A DNA stretch of 64,000 nt from Phytoseiulus persimilis (lineage: Eukaryota > Arthropoda > Arachnida > Mesostigmata > Phytoseiidae), in assembly GCA_037576195.1 (NCBI GenBank), contig CM075103.1:31580723-31644722 (forward strand). Reading direction: 5' to 3'. This document shows, one piece after another, positions 45,860 through 58,720 of the stretch (positions within the stretch are counted from its first letter, which is position 1; each line of letters opens with the position of its first letter). The notes below the pieces were generated by a model, which saw nothing but the letters and a program-made list of their open reading frames with translations, was not told where the DNA came from and searched no databases. Made by a program: the position numbers and the translations under genes.

Positions 45860-46420
45860 GGAAGAAAGCTCCTCAACCGTCATCCTAGATCATTTCAACC
45901 TCGTGACCCAAAACAAAAGAGAACACCGCATAGGTGGTCAAGCCATTCACGAAAGAAGAGGAGCACCTACACAAGTCACGCCACAATTACACCAGATCTC
46001 ATTGATGAGAATCATGGTGATCTATGTGCCTGTAGAATACTACTACGTGACCAGATGACTGTCCTTGCGACAGCACATAGGAATCCAGGACCATCGTTCG
46101 AACTCATCGAAGAGTTTCTGCTGGAATCTGACCATGTTCTGTCCCCGGTATTCAGGACCGGGAAACTCCGTTGATTGTACGCAGCGATTTCAATTCGAGT
46201 CTGAGGGACCCTCTCAGAAGACGGAAGATGATCACATTCATCTGAGATCAATTTGATTTTTAAGTATTAACCGATCGCAAGATATCGACAACGCCCGGAC
46301 AAACAAGTATCGATATTATATCCTCGAAATGCATCCAAGATGCTGAAACACAAGCCCCGAAGAAGCATTATCTCGTTTCACCGTAGACTCATTGAAATCC
46401 TGCTCGATCCCCGACATGGA
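45860..46420 (+). pseudogene. Helentron-type endonuclease fragment (copy 2)
   Basis: Reads KREHRIGGQAIHERR, then GDLCACRILLRDQMTVLATA, SFELIEEFLLESDHVLSP, a decayed GDFN (SDFN) near 46190 and a TSIDII-like end near 46310. It is the same protein region as 25004-25420, here still directly behind helicase motif VI. Stops and frameshifts are present. This pairing identifies both fragments as Helentron rather than non-LTR endonuclease. Confidence 0.78.
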
Positions 46421-49400
46421 CGGAGGACACGCCGTTCCTACCCCCCACAGACGCACAGTAGACGCGATTAAAGGCTCACGTTCTCGCGTCCGGGACTCCG
46501 TATCTCCGCCCTCCGATTCAAGCTCTGTTTGAACCGCTCTTGTTTTCTCTGCGATCGATGGTCGTGTCGAGTTTTCGCTTACTTGTCGCTCTAAGTCAAT
46601 AGTCGCGATGTTCAAAGTTCTTCATGAGCATGATTGGCGCTCTCTTTTCGAACCAGCGGTTCAGGTAGCTCACAGAGTCATATTCGCTGTCGGCAGCGTC
46701 GACTGAATTCGTCTTGGTTGACCACATGAGTTTACCACTGATCTCTCGCACTTGGAGGATCTGGAGCAGGATTTGCCGTCTTTCTCAATGGTTGAGTACT
46801 TCCGTAAAACGAGGCCGAATGTGACGATTTCACAGCCGTCGTCGATGAGGAGTAGGTTGCGCTCCTCTTTGGGACGCCTGTCTTGACGCAGTTGATAGAT
46901 TTCACGGGAACTGCTTCGAACAGGACGCGGTGAAATTCACGGTGCGGTTCACATCTTTACCTTGTAGTTGTGGAATGGCGTGGATATCAGTCTGCAACGG
47001 CGGGAGAGCGTTGATGGCTAGGCGGTGGGAATGACTGTCGCGAGTGGACTTCCCCCTGCTCGGAACGTAGGCGACCTGAGCGGAGTATTCACTCCCAGTA
47101 CCGGGCGGGCAGACGTACGAGTTTCTTCGCTGTGTACCGTGTGGGTGACCGTCTTAGGCTCCGCGACGTCGACCGACCGCCGAGCATGACGGAGCGAGCG
47201 GTTGGATTTGAGCGCTGTCAATCAGGCTCGACGAGCGAACAAACGCACTCGACCCGCCCTGCACCGTCAGTTTTACATCACCGAAATCGGTGCCGGGTCG
47301 CTCTGCGGAGGGTGGGTACCATGAGCCGTTGGCGCGTTTCTTTGGGCAGAGAAATTCTCCTGCATACGACGACAAAATTTCCGAGCTTTCGCAAGATTGT
47401 TGTTCCCCCTGGGAGAGTTTGGGGCACGCAACATAGCCTATGTCCTTCTTTGGCACGTCCAGAAACGTACTGTGTTAGTTTCGTTCAGCCCCAGCCCCTG
47501 AGCGTGAGCGGCGCGTCTGCTCATCTCGTACGAATGTCCGGAGACTGTTTTCTATGAATTAGATACCGGGTTGGGGTTCCTTCGATTCCCTAGTAACCTT
47601 CACTGAGCTTCTCCAACCGTTTTCAGTCAAGGTTTCACCGCTGAAGGCGTTACGTTTCGACGGCCGTCTCGCCGTGAAAAGTCCGAGTCGAACAGTGCGA
47701 GAGAAGAAGAATTCGCAATACACGCTATTTCCAATCCTCGGCGGTCGGGTCCCTTTCCTTATTGTTCCAATATTCTCCTCGAGAAAGATTCATTGATTCT
47801 CTCTTGGATTTCCAGGCCTCGTAATGAGCCGGTCGAATCAGGTTTCCAGAGAAAGGTCGGGACTCCCAACATTCGGGTCTCGGAGTGCCGGCGATTGGTC
47901 TGTACGTATTCAAGGTGAATATCAATCGGTTTTGACTCCTGTGTGGAGGAAGAGAACACCTTGATTCATTGAACTTCTTCCGTAGGGATGCCCATCGATG
48001 CTCCCGTATCCTGAGAGCGTCGACGCGAGACCTCTTCGCAGATCCTGGAGACATTTCGCGTGAGCTGTAATCGATCGAAGTGCAGGGAGAAGACTCATCC
48101 AAGAGGTGTCATGGGATGTCATCGGATCCAAGGGTACTCCGGAATACATGTCCCCCATTAAGTCTGGCGTGAGCGCTAGTCTCGCGGGTGCATCTCTTGT
48201 CTTTCAGCGCCTATCTTCCTCTCCCATCCAAACTTCCGTCGAGTGCATCAAAAACCTAAGAACTCCGAACCTCGAGAGGACCATGTTTCGCTGTACAGCG
48301 ATCCCGGATCAACCTAGCAAGCGTCTGCGAAACGATGACGAATTCGTCTCCCGCATGGCGAACGGAGTCGACAAGCTCATGGAGAGGAACAAAATACAGA
48401 TGGGGCTAGTTGATTGCTATCAGACATTGGTTCAGAGCTTCGCAGCACTCGGTCCTGACCAGGAGTCTCCGGAATCGCGCGGAAGATGATGGATTCGCTC
48501 ACGGCGTCATGATTTCGCGGGAGAGGAAAGTTGTAATCTTATGCCACAGTAGCACAGGATCCTTGGATCGAATCCTTGATGCTGTCGCTCTGCGGACCAA
48601 ATCTGGCTCTGCCTAGAGCGTGGGGGCGACCGGCTTGACCTTTGTGATCACGATAGACTCGTTATCAAGACATTTTGTCTCAAGAAAGCTTCGAAGTTTT
48701 CCGGCTCATTTCAGTCAGGTAACTAATGTGCATAGTTCGTCTCGGAAAGACGTCCGAGAGGAATCTCTGGTCCGGTGTTTCACGCAGCTGAACGTCAGAC
48801 TGTCTTTCAGATACACCATGAGCATCGAGCACTCAGGACGACCGCGTTCGATAATTGAATGTCTCTCCGATCGGTTCTCAATCGACCGAAAGAGGATTTG
48901 TCCTCGTTTGTATCCGTCCTATTTACATTTGCTGACTCCTGAAAACTCACCAAGGGTCCCGTACTTCGTGGAAAATGATTTGTCTGCTTTTGAATTCGAC
49001 CAGCCTGTCCCGATATCAGCAGTCCGAGCAAACGTGTTCGACATGGACTGTCTTGAGTATCATGACCCTCCTCGGAATTCCACTCTGGTTGCTGAGTGAC
49101 ACACCATCCACTGACACGCTCTGCTTGCACCGTTCCGAGCTTCGAAGGACGCTCGGAGACACTCGAGAAGGTTGCTCGAGCGGCATCCACGTGGATTCTC
49201 GGGAATCAATTCTTCTCGCTCATTCTCGTGGTCGACATGACTTGGAGTTGAACTGTGCCCGACAACTCAAGAATCTCGCAGCTCCGAGAGTGCGCGGTAG
49301 GCAAATATGTCTCTTTCTTCGGAAGAGAATATCGCAGTGTTCTACCACGAATCTTCTTACGCTCAATTTTGAATGCTAGAGCAGAGATGGAAGGGAAGAC

Positions 49401-52400
49401 CCAATCATTTGCGACTTACCTCTCTAAACCGACGAAATCTCGAAGTTCAGGCACTACCCTGTGTTGTGAGGCGAGTGTATTACTATTGCAGTCTTCGAGA
49501 GGCCGAACGTGTGATCCTTCCCTAATCCAAATTTCGAAGTGATTCCGAGGAGTCTTTCCGTTTATTTTTCCATTTATGAGCCATTGGGACCAGATAGTCT
49601 GCGAAGAGTGCGAAGAAGCCGTTTGTTCGATTTCCGGAACCTTTACCGCATGGATTCAAGGGAATCTGGACAGTATATGAGAAGCTCGACTCCAAACGGC
49701 GATAATTCAGTTTTTGTAGTTTTCGAGGAAATCGTTTTCTCGTTCCGGTGGAAGCTCTGAGCGCGTGATCACGGTGAAAATTGCGGGATCAGGTAGGCAG
49801 AATATCGGTGAGCCTAACCAAGAGTACTTTGCAAACCATTGAGCCACGAGGGGGCAACTGAGCTACTCATCATATTTGGAATTTTTGCGTTTAGGAGAAG
49901 GGCGAGGGAAAGATCTAGCTGGGGAGCCTGATTCTATTGAAATCCACATTCGCCCACTCCATTTCACTGTTACTCGCTGATATTATTCGAAGAGCATTGA
50001 CATGGCAGCAACGACTCGTACAGAGTTGGAAAATCGGCTCATTTTGCGAGATGGAGTGCTTCTTGATTCTACCGCACTCTAGAGGATCTCCGGTTCCTAG
50101 GTTCCACAGTGACGTTCTAAATCTCTTCGGCAGAAACCTCCCGATATATTTCGTGGGACTCCAGATCGAGACTCTCGATGCGTCGCCATGAGCCGAGTTG
50201 AGATATTGCAACGAGGTTTCCGCTATCTGCTGAAGCTCGCTCACAGGGCGTCCTAGCGACCTGGGGAATGGATGGGCCGTCGCTCCCGGAGTAAGTAGGC
50301 GAACTTACTCGGACACAATTCGGAAGCGTGGAAGGGCGAGATCGGACGGGTCTTGGGACGCTGGCGTAGGGCAAGGACGGGACGCTGGGCCAGGGCACAA
50401 TTACTCTCAGAGCGGAGCGGGGCGCTTCAACTCTAAAGCTAGGGCTGTTGGGGTGGAAGAAAGGGACGGGCGTGAGGGTCCACAATTCGACTCCATTGTC
50501 TTCGTTTCGTCGTCTCTCTTTCATTCAGTCTCTCCTCTCTCGCCTTACTCTTGCTCCCTACACGTCTTGCGCACAGAATCGCTTACATGTGACGTAAATG
50601 TGGTCTCCACTGACTGCTCTCTGGCTACCTGTCCAGATACGGTCGTCTTTGGAGTACCTCGACTGAATGTGGCTTCCTTGAGCTTCATGACAATATGAGA
50701 AAGAGGACCGGATGGAAGCGTACGAAGAAAAGAGATGTCATGCGCTTCTTGGCAATCAATGGTGTGGACGGAAGTGTTGTGAATCTGCTCGGGCCGCTGT
50801 CGTGTATCCGACAGGGTCCGACCTCACCACTGAAAACAACCTCAATCGGGAACTCTCTTCTTCATCGTCGTTCGATTCCACGCCACATTCACACGGTCTC
50901 TGGCGCTGCTATGTAAGCAATCAGAGTATGGCTGACGGAGCCAGGGACCTCCTCCAGGAGTTGGACTTGTTCTCGAGCCCTCCTTCGGCTGTAGTTGTGA
51001 ACGAATATCACTGATCTGAGACTAGCTTTTGGAACAGAGCTTTATCCAGGACCGATATCAATCTAGATCCAGAGTTCGACAGAAACGGACTTGTCGCCGT
51101 TTGGCTTCGAGCTCGTCATATTACGAGAATATATTATATTCTTGGCGCCATTATATATTAGCCAGCTCCCTTGTCCACTGAACACCTTTGCGACAGGCTG
51201 CAGTGACGTATACCCTTTCGTGGATGTTTCAGAGTGTAACGACTACGCTTCAATCTCGTCGGGATTCCGCCTACTGAGTTATCCACTACGGGGAAGCTAG
51301 AGGGGTTAATTGAGCTCCTTCAAGGATGCAAAAGAAACATGTATGTTGCCGAAATAGGAGTAGGAGTGGCAGAAAGCTTGCACGCTTCCTCTTGAACTTT
51401 AAGCCGGAGGTAATTGATTCGGATGAATCATTGAACGATGACCACTGGAGATTTGTCACCATCGGTTCTGGCTCTGCGATTGACTTCCCCGCCATAGAGC
51501 CCCGCCATTCCTTCTATCAGTCACGTTTGGTCAGAACGGCCGGGAGACCCCGCTTCCCTGTTGTGTTTCTCTCCTGGGAGCTAGTTTTGTTCCCGTCCCT
51601 GTCGAGTGGCTCAGCGACCTCAGCCATGATCGTCTCTACAACACTGGGAAAGGAATGGAAACTTCCCTGGCGTGATCACCCCCAACGAACTCTTCGAACA
51701 TGAGCGATAAGTGCGGAAGTTCTAATCTTTTATTGAACGCACCTCATGCTCGCTCCTCTTTGTGGTACTGATAAGCGGTCTCGGGGCGTAAATACAGGAG
51801 ATTTGTTTCGTACAGATGATGTTCATTTCACGATTGGAATACCTCTCACCCACCCTCTCCCCTCCTTCGCCATTTCACCGAACTGTGACCCCCTCAATAC
51901 TATCACCTGTGTGCGAATTCTGACGATGAGGTGCACCGCCCCGATTTGAGGCCGCGATACACTCATTTGCCTCTCCTCGAGGTCAACGGATAATAAACTC
52001 CCAAAAAACGCCGATCCTTGATGTTCTTCATCGTTGCTCCGGAACTACTGTTCATATTCTAACGGGAGAATTGCATACATGCAGGGGGGCTTCGCAAGCG
52101 TGGTTACTGCACGTGACCCGTAATTATCCAGGCCACCGGAGGCGTGATGGTGGCTCTCCTTCTCTTCGCTCCATGCGTCGGAAAGCTTGTTCTACGTCCT
52201 TTGTCAGGTTTTGCTTGATCCGGAACTCTCATTGGATCCATTCTTAGAGCGCCTTTTGCTCCATCTCATATCACCCGTTCCGTTTTTCAGGGTGTAACTA
52301 GGTGAATACTAAATCGGTACTCTTTTTCGTCCAAATGACGTCTCCTGACGTATCGCATAGAACGGATACGTATCGATTATCCTACTCCCGATTCTCATCC

Positions 52401-52530
52401 GTTTCGACAACGAAGAAGCATGGGAATGTAACTTTAGAGTAGGGCTAAGGGATGTGATGATGATTTCACGAATTCTATCTCCATTTTTTGAGGCCCCACG
52501 GCCGTATGGGGAATAGTCCCATACGCTTCT
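46421..52530. other. Six kb with little readable content
   Basis: No gene could be identified. A minus-strand reading at about 46620-47050 (WSTKTNSVDAADSEYDSVSY and neighbours) looks protein-like but matches nothing I can name. Bases 50215-50400 repeat 24060-24240. Other frames (48106-48489, 50712-51014, 51326-51703 plus; 49915-50244 minus) are unrecognised and probably chance or decayed mobile DNA. Confidence 0.45.
50215..50400 (+). repeat. Dispersed repeat, copy 2
   Basis: Shares the GAGTAAG-AG-CGAACTTACTCGG block and both flanking blocks with 24060-24240. The shared GAACTTACTCGGACACAA is unbroken. No terminal repeats were found. Confidence 0.65.
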
Positions 52531-53200
52531 ATGTTACCCCTGACGCAATCTACATGCTCATCTATGTATCAAGAAAATCGGGATGAGACAGTTAGTGCTC
52601 ACTCCTTGTTAGCGAAGAAATGTCCCTACCGCAAGGTGAGCTACGACAAATGTGGAGTCCAGAGTGAGCAGCACAAAGTGTGGGAAGGACCAGAACTACC
52701 TCAACGAGATCCAGCTCTTAGAGGTGAGTCCATAAGATCCGGTTCACGTTGGAACAGATATTGAGGCGATTACCTTGAAGATGAAGATCGGAACTGGCAG
52801 TGGCATTTTAACGCTACCGCTTGAGAAGTCTCTGTCCGTATTTACGCATCAAAAACTCCTTGGAAACGGAGTCCAGCTGAGAAAAGCCACCGGTGGAACT
52901 TTTCAGCCACATTAATTTGCAAAAGTGGAGGTCATCAATGGAGATCGCGAGAACCGACTTTGTCTATATCTGACGAACGTTGACGGCTTCCCAACGGTGT
53001 TCGGTCGAGCTAGGCATTCGAGCAGGACTGCTCTCCGATGAAAATCGTCGACCGAAAAGAGGAACAACAATATAAATCAACTCTTCAAGGGCAAAACGTT
53101 ATCTTTTCACGATGGATTCATGGAGGTTCACGAACCTAAGAGAGGCAGGGCTCCGATGAACTCCAAATAGCGAGGCACGCCTGGAGACTGTCGTAGAGAT
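52531..53200 (+). pseudogene. Ty3/Gypsy CCHC-protease-RT start remnant
   Basis: Decayed Gypsy pol. KKCPYRKVSYDKCGVQ at 52618 is a zinc knuckle that has lost later ligands. About 52800-53030 reads KLLGNGVQLRKATGGTFQPH, KVEVINGDR, LCLYLTNVDGFPTVFGR, a Gypsy protease C terminus. About 53080-53170 reads LFKGKTLSFHDGFMEV and KRGRAPMNSK, the segment just before RT. Stops occur between blocks, and the remainder of RT is missing; a BEL/Pao LTR candidate begins soon after. Confidence 0.7.
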
Positions 53201-53444
53201 TCCAAGACCGTATTATTCAAGTCCTCATCAAATCGCCGAATCGCTCAGGGCAGGAACCGATGAAGACTTGGATTTCCTCGAACAAAATGGGCTTGTGGCA
53301 AACGGGGGCTCCCCGTTGTGCTTGGAGCAGCTTATCACTCAGTCAACACACAATACACACACTAACAAGAGAATCGAGGAGACACGGGTCGGCGATAGAG
53401 GGCCCATTTAAAATATGTAGTTCCAACGATTCACCTAATGTCAA

Positions 53445-53674
53445 TGTATTGTGCCACGGGAGACCCGAGGCAGTTTTAAAGCAATAAAATATCGGTTCAT
53501 CCAGCACGGGCCTCAGTTGGCGGTCATGACGTCATACGGAATCCGCCGGAGTCGACGCCACGGAGACGCTCTCCCGAGCAGACGAGAACAACTCGCTCCC
53601 GTGCGCGGACAAGTTCGACGAGTGCTGAAGTCACCCCAGTGTCTTCACTTAGTCAGTAAACTGTCCGCCACATA
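53445..53674 (+). repeat. Candidate 5' LTR of a BEL/Pao element
   Basis: Starts TGTATTGTGCCACGGGAGACC, contains AATAAA at 53483-53488, and ends directly before a primer-binding-site-like TGGTGTCAGAAG. No second copy was found downstream, so this rests on position and the primer site. Confidence 0.5.
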
Positions 53675-53675
53675 T

Positions 53676-53687
53676 TGGTGTCAGAAG
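53676..53687 (+). other. Primer-binding site, tRNA-Leu-like
   Basis: TGGTGTCAGAAG resembles the complement of a tRNA-Leu 3' end (TGGTGTCAGGAG) with one mismatch. It lies between the LTR candidate and the gag-like frame. Confidence 0.55.
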
Positions 53688-53983
53688 CAAACCAATGATC
53701 GCATGCCCGAACACCCGTTCGGCATCGGGACCATCGGGACAGATAACGCCAAGCGCAACCACTCTATCCCCATCTCATCCGATCAGTGCGAGTAGGCCTA
53801 ACGGCTCGACAGACCGCCACCAACGATCAAGTGCAGTGCTGAGTTCAAGACTCGGAATTCAAGTTGCCAGACTCACAGTCAAAGCAACAACAGTGAATCT
53901 CGGATCGCCTAACAGGGCATCGAAAACGGATCAAAATGTCTAGTGCGAGCAGCAGCAGCTCCTAGGTAAGAGACCGGAAGACC

Positions 53984-54680
53984 TTGGAGATCGGGGAAGT
54001 TCTGAACAAGCAGATCCACGACCCCAGTACAGCTGGCCCCAAAGTCTTCGTCCTCGAAGACGAGTCTACTTGCATCCAGCAGGAAGATTTCAGCGAATCC
54101 ACGAGGACAAAGCAAGGCCCACAGAGGATTCTCGCGGCAGCCTCAACGGCCGGAACAGCATCAGCAGTTCCTCGAACAGCCCCACAACCAGTTCCCGAAA
54201 ATCCTCAAAGAAACGACCGGAGCAGCTATAACACAGACACATTCCGATTCGAAGCAGAGTCTCTCAACCAAAGAACCAACCCCAGCTCAGCGGAGCCAAC
54301 CGTGATGTGGAGAAAAATGGAGGGAAGACTCAAGTTCCTCAAAGCCAGATTGAAAGCTCACACAACAAGATGCACAGGGATGCCATTCGCATGACCGAGT
54401 ATCTCAGAGACCTTCTCAACAAAGTAGTCCTGGAGTGGGAAAGTTAACTAGCGAGATGGTCGAGTTAGCCCCAGACCTGGGAATCGACCCCCCTCTAGAC
54501 GACTTTGTTGCAATCGAAGAGGAGCTTGCCAAGTGCATAAGTTACCTCAGTATTCTCAATACGTTCATTATCAACAACCGACTATCAACAGTCACGTATT
54601 CAACATTCGGGTCCCGAATCAAACAGTTTACTCAAGGATCGGTGCATTCTACGAATTACTCGTACAGAGGTTGCTGACTC
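53984..54680 (+). pseudogene. BEL/Pao gag-like region
   Basis: Two broken frames between the primer site and the pol region. The first (53984-54394) is polar, Ser/Thr/Pro/Gln-rich and ends in a basic segment WRKMEGRLKFLKARLKAH; the second continues to 54677. There is no motif diagnostic of gag; the call rests on position upstream of the BEL/Pao pol. Confidence 0.45.
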
Positions 54681-54759
54681 TATCGGAGCGTGCGATACGC
54701 TTTGACTTTAGGTGCTTGCCCTATCTCCTGTTGTTTGACGTAACTACAAAATAGCGCTG

Positions 54760-55340
54760 AAGTTTATTGGTACGTATGATTTTCTTGAGCATGTTGATGT
54801 CAGCATTTTCATGAAGATTTCCAATTCGAGGGAGGTCAATGGAGTCTGGCAACGCGTTTAGCAAATTTGTCACGGACGGAGTCAAGAAGGCGTGAATCAC
54901 GTGCCAGAAAAGGAGCCTAAATCGTGCTACAGAAGTTTAGGAATGACTGAGGCTTCGTACGAGTTTACACAGTAGTCTGGACGTGAGATAGAGGAGCACC
55001 TTGGGCTCAGATTGCAAACCGCGGCGGCGGAGGCGGCGACTTGTGATATATGTTGTCTGAATCTTAGATCGGAAGACACAATAACCCCGAGGTCTCGGAT
55101 ACAGTCGACCAGCGGCACGGGTTTGTCAAGAAGAACATAGAAGTGGTGATCTGGCTTTGTCTGAAGATTGGCGCATTTCGGCAGCGAGAGATCAATGCCG
55201 CTTTCGACGGACCAGCCCTGTTCGCCTGGATCTGTGGCGGGAATCCAAGAGGGTCACAAAATTCCGCAGCACTATCAGGGTTGTGTGGCTTTGAGATCGT
55301 GCAGGCAGCATCACCCCTCGCAGACGTCACGAGAGGGGCC
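54760..55340 (-). pseudogene. CR1/Jockey-type RT C-terminal fragment, antisense
   Basis: Minus-strand reading LSLPKCANLQTKPDHHFYVL, then DKPVPLVDCIRDLGVIVSSD with LRFRQHIS, then NSYEASVIPKLL. This is the stretch after the RT palm in CR1/Jockey-type retroelements (KC-L then V-DLGV-D-L-F--HI then (Y)KASVIPKLLY). It lies inside the BEL/Pao element between its gag-like region and its pol, so it appears to be a later, 5'-truncated insertion in antisense orientation. Confidence 0.75.
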
Positions 55341-55419
55341 ACACATCCGCGAAAACGCGCAACGGAATCGTCGATGACTCGAAAATCAGAAGAAGGGTAA
55401 GAATGCTAGAAGACATCGA

Positions 55420-57170
55420 ATAGTTGTGGAGGCCCAACGAAGCCGGTTTCGAAGACGATGAAGATAGAAATCACGAGGAAGACGAACTAAACAAAGCTCT
55501 TGTAGAAAACTTCAAGGCAACAACAACCTGAAAACCAACAGGAGAGTACAAGATCCATATACCGTTCAAAGATAACATCAGAACATTGGGTGACAACAAA
55601 CAGCTCTCGCTCTCTAGGCTCAAATCTCTGCTGGACAAGCTAGCAAAAGATCCGACCAAACTCAGAGCGGACGATCGGGAAATGCAAGCGTGCGTCAACG
55701 CCGGGTTCTCGGAAGAAGCAAAACCTCTGAAACCCAACCAGCTAGCCCACTATTTGCCATTGCAAACGATTTCCAAACCAGATCCGAACACACGCTTAAA
55801 AATTGAAACTAGAATCGTCAAAGACGCATCGAGCAGATGCCCGGACAAGGCGAGTCTGAACGACGTTCTTCACCAGGGATCAAATCTCCTGCCGAACATC
55901 ATCAAAATGCTGACGAAGTTTCGAGAATTCAAATTCGTTATAACGGCAGACATACAGAAAGCGTTTCTGCAGTTCAAGATAGCAGAAGAAGACAGAACTT
56001 TTTTTTCGCTCTTTCTGGCCACTCGGCATCTCAGAGAACCCGAATGCGAAAATTAAAGAGTTCTGGGGGACCAGACTCGACTTCGGACTCATATGCAGCC
56101 CAAGTCTTCACTGCCAGGGGCTGAAACTTCACCTGGATATGCGAAACGGAAATACCCCGAACACGAAGAGTTCATCCAAGGAATACAGGATCACTTCTAT
56201 TTGGACGATATCAGCACAGTGGCAAAGTTCTCGAGAAAGCTCAGCAAAGGATTGAACTGCTTTTCGCGATTTTCCAAGATGGTCACTTCCCACTGAAAAA
56301 ATGGGCATCAAACAACGAAGCTGTGAGAGCCTTCAACCAAAAAAAATCGCCAGTACCCGCTCCAGAAATCTCAGCCAAGCAAACCAACGGAAAATTCCTA
56401 GGCGTGTCGTGGAATCAGGTATCCGACGAACTTTCAGCGCCAACAGCCACCCTCCAGCAGGATCACTTTCCAAAGAAAACTTCCCTGCGGCACAGCCAGA
56501 GTTTTCGACCCATTGAACATTCTGGCTCCATCGACAATGACCGCGAGAATCTTACTACAGGAGCTGTGGGAATCGAAATATTCCTGCGATGGAGAGCTCA
56601 GCGAGACTCACACGGCAAACTACGCCGGTGTGTGCCAAGGATACGCTGGCACTATTTGAGAAAACACAGAAATTCTCGGTCCCACGTCTCTTGGTAACGA
56701 GAGACCTGAAAAGAGCGACGAAACAAATATTCATTTTCACGGCTTACGGAGCAGTACGATATCTGCGGGAATTCTGCCAAGACTCAGAGCCGAGGATACA
56801 TTCCCTGATGGCGAAGACCAGGGTAGCTCCGGTCAAGCCATGACGGTGCATCATCTTGAGCTCCTGGGAGGCCAGATCGGCCCAAGAATGTTGAACCTTC
56901 TCAAAAGAACTCTGGACCTCAAGGTAGACTCCTACCGCATCTATTACGACAACGGCTGGGTTAATTCAGAACTCGAGAAGTGGAAAGCCTACATCGCCAA
57001 CGGAATCCGCCGCATCCACGAACTAGTGGAAGAATCGAGATTCGAATACTTGAGATCGGAACACAATCCGGCCGATCCCATCACACGAGCAGCATCGGAT
57101 ATCTCAAATTCAAGCCAAGGAAAACTTTTGCTGGAAGTACCGGAATGGCTGAAAATCGAGAAATAATCCA
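55420..57170 (+). pseudogene. BEL/Pao RT and RNase H
   Basis: Pol of a BEL/Pao LTR element. LWRPNEAGFED (55424) is the Pao-type segment before RT, followed by IRTLGDNKQLSLSRLKSLLD (from 55568), the RT with VKDASSRCPDKASLNDVLHQ, LPNIIKMLTKFREFKFVITA and DIQKAFLQFKIAEEDRTFF (55586-56056), then frame changes. A DDISTVAK-like reading near 56206 follows. RNase H appears as AYGAVRYLREFC (56750), AKTRVAPVKP, TVHHLELLGGQIG (56840), RRIHELVEESRFEYLRSEHN and NPADPITRAAS. The catalytic RT region is interrupted by frameshifts, so it is inactive, though long frames suggest fairly recent activity. Confidence 0.88.
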
Positions 57171-57289
57171 ATCCACACCACCTCTTCAATGCCCTGCCAA
57201 CACGAAATCTCGACAGTTCGAAGCTGAAAAAAACCCGTCGATCTCGACTTGCTCTCAAGATCTCGAAGAAAAAGCCCGGGAGAACCGGT

Positions 57290-57870
57290 AGACTTCGCGA
57301 ATTATTTCTCGTCATGGCTTAAAACAATAAGATACCAAGCACTTATGAACCGACTGAGAACCAAAGCCCAGGAGGCTAGAGAAACAGCTTCGACAGGACT
57401 AATCTCAACTCATCAGGATGATGCAGAAAGCATACTTCGAATAAGAAGTGAAGTCAAAATGCAAAAAATTCAAAACGTCGAGTCCTCTGTTCCAGTATAA
57501 CCCATTCATGGACCAAGACGGGGTCAATAGATGCAATTTGCGGTTAGTACGGTCGGGAAACCTGTCACACGGCCAGATTTACCAAATAATTTTACCATCA
57601 GAGAGCAACCTGACGGAGCTGATCATACGCGGCTTTCAGGAGCTTGAATGTCTTCACAGAGGCGGCATCGCTGCGATCCTCCATGAACTCAGGAAAAAAA
57701 TACCTGGTCATTCACGCAAGAAAATTAGCGAGGCAGCTGGTCAAGTCATGCGCAGTCTGCGAAATTTTCCACAGTGTGTCAGGTTCACTCAGACGTGTCT
57801 CTCTGGACCCGCATCATCACAACCCTGTAGTCAAGCTCCCCTCTCAGTTCTAACCGATCATCTGAATCTC
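57290..57870 (+). pseudogene. BEL/Pao integrase N-terminal region
   Basis: Continuation of the BEL/Pao pol: ALMNRLRTKAQEARE, FQYNPFMDQDGVNRCNLRLV (57500), ESNLTELIIRGFQELECLHRGG (57605) and a frame-changed RKLARQLVKSCAVCEIFH (57715), the H2C2 zinc-binding N-terminal integrase domain of BEL elements. The integrase core (D,D,E) is not present beyond this point and no 3' LTR was found, so the element is truncated. Confidence 0.82.
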
Positions 57871-58720
57871 GCTTATAAATTTTCAAGACACGACGTCCAC
57901 GTGCCGGAACTTTGAAGACGATTCCTCTCATACCTTCATCCAGAATGAAGCACTCAAGAGATTCTGAGTTGTTCCCGCCATTGGATCCAATAATCTCGAT
58001 GTGCTGAAGCGTTTTCCTCTCTCGGAGACACAGCCCTCGGAGAAAATCGTTGTCTTGTTTTTCCGTCGATGTCCCGGGAAGCTTTCACAATACTTTTTCA
58101 TACCTCAATCCCAGAATACCCTCTGTACCACGATTTTGCGACCGGTAGCCCGCTTTTCTGCATGCCCGTTCTCCTCTTACTGTCTCATTGAGTCGCTACA
58201 GAGAAGGTCCCAGTACTGCTGCAAACTAACGACTTCACCGCGCGAAGTCCAAGCGCTGCCCCAGACCAGCGGCCAACTCGTGCGAAACATGGAGATTGCT
58301 GACCGCGTGATTCGCGCGCCCTGTACGAAGATGAGAGCTGGATGCGTTCATTCGCGGGAACAGACTGCTCAATGTGCGAATGTGGGGCACTACGTACTAT
58401 TTCCGGCCCTCGTATGAGAACTGCATGCCTCATACGATGACGCTCAAATCTTGAGTCTCCAACAGAAAATTTGGGGTCTCCATCTGGGCGCTCAGTTCAT
58501 TGAACACAAGCTGAAGAAGAGGCAATTTGCCGCTGTTTTTCCTCCCAGATGGACATTCCATCTCCTCTGGCTCAGATGCTGTTGCTGCGAATCAAACGAG
58601 GGCCGATCAGCTTCCCGTTTCTTTTGCGCCGATATAAATGTACACTTGTGCGTTGATCTACTCGTATCATTTGTATCCTTTCTCATACAAATGGAATGGA
58701 TTCAACCGCAACGTATCAAC
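57871..58720. other. Unassigned sequence
   Basis: No 3' LTR of the BEL/Pao element and no gene were recognised. Confidence 0.4.
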
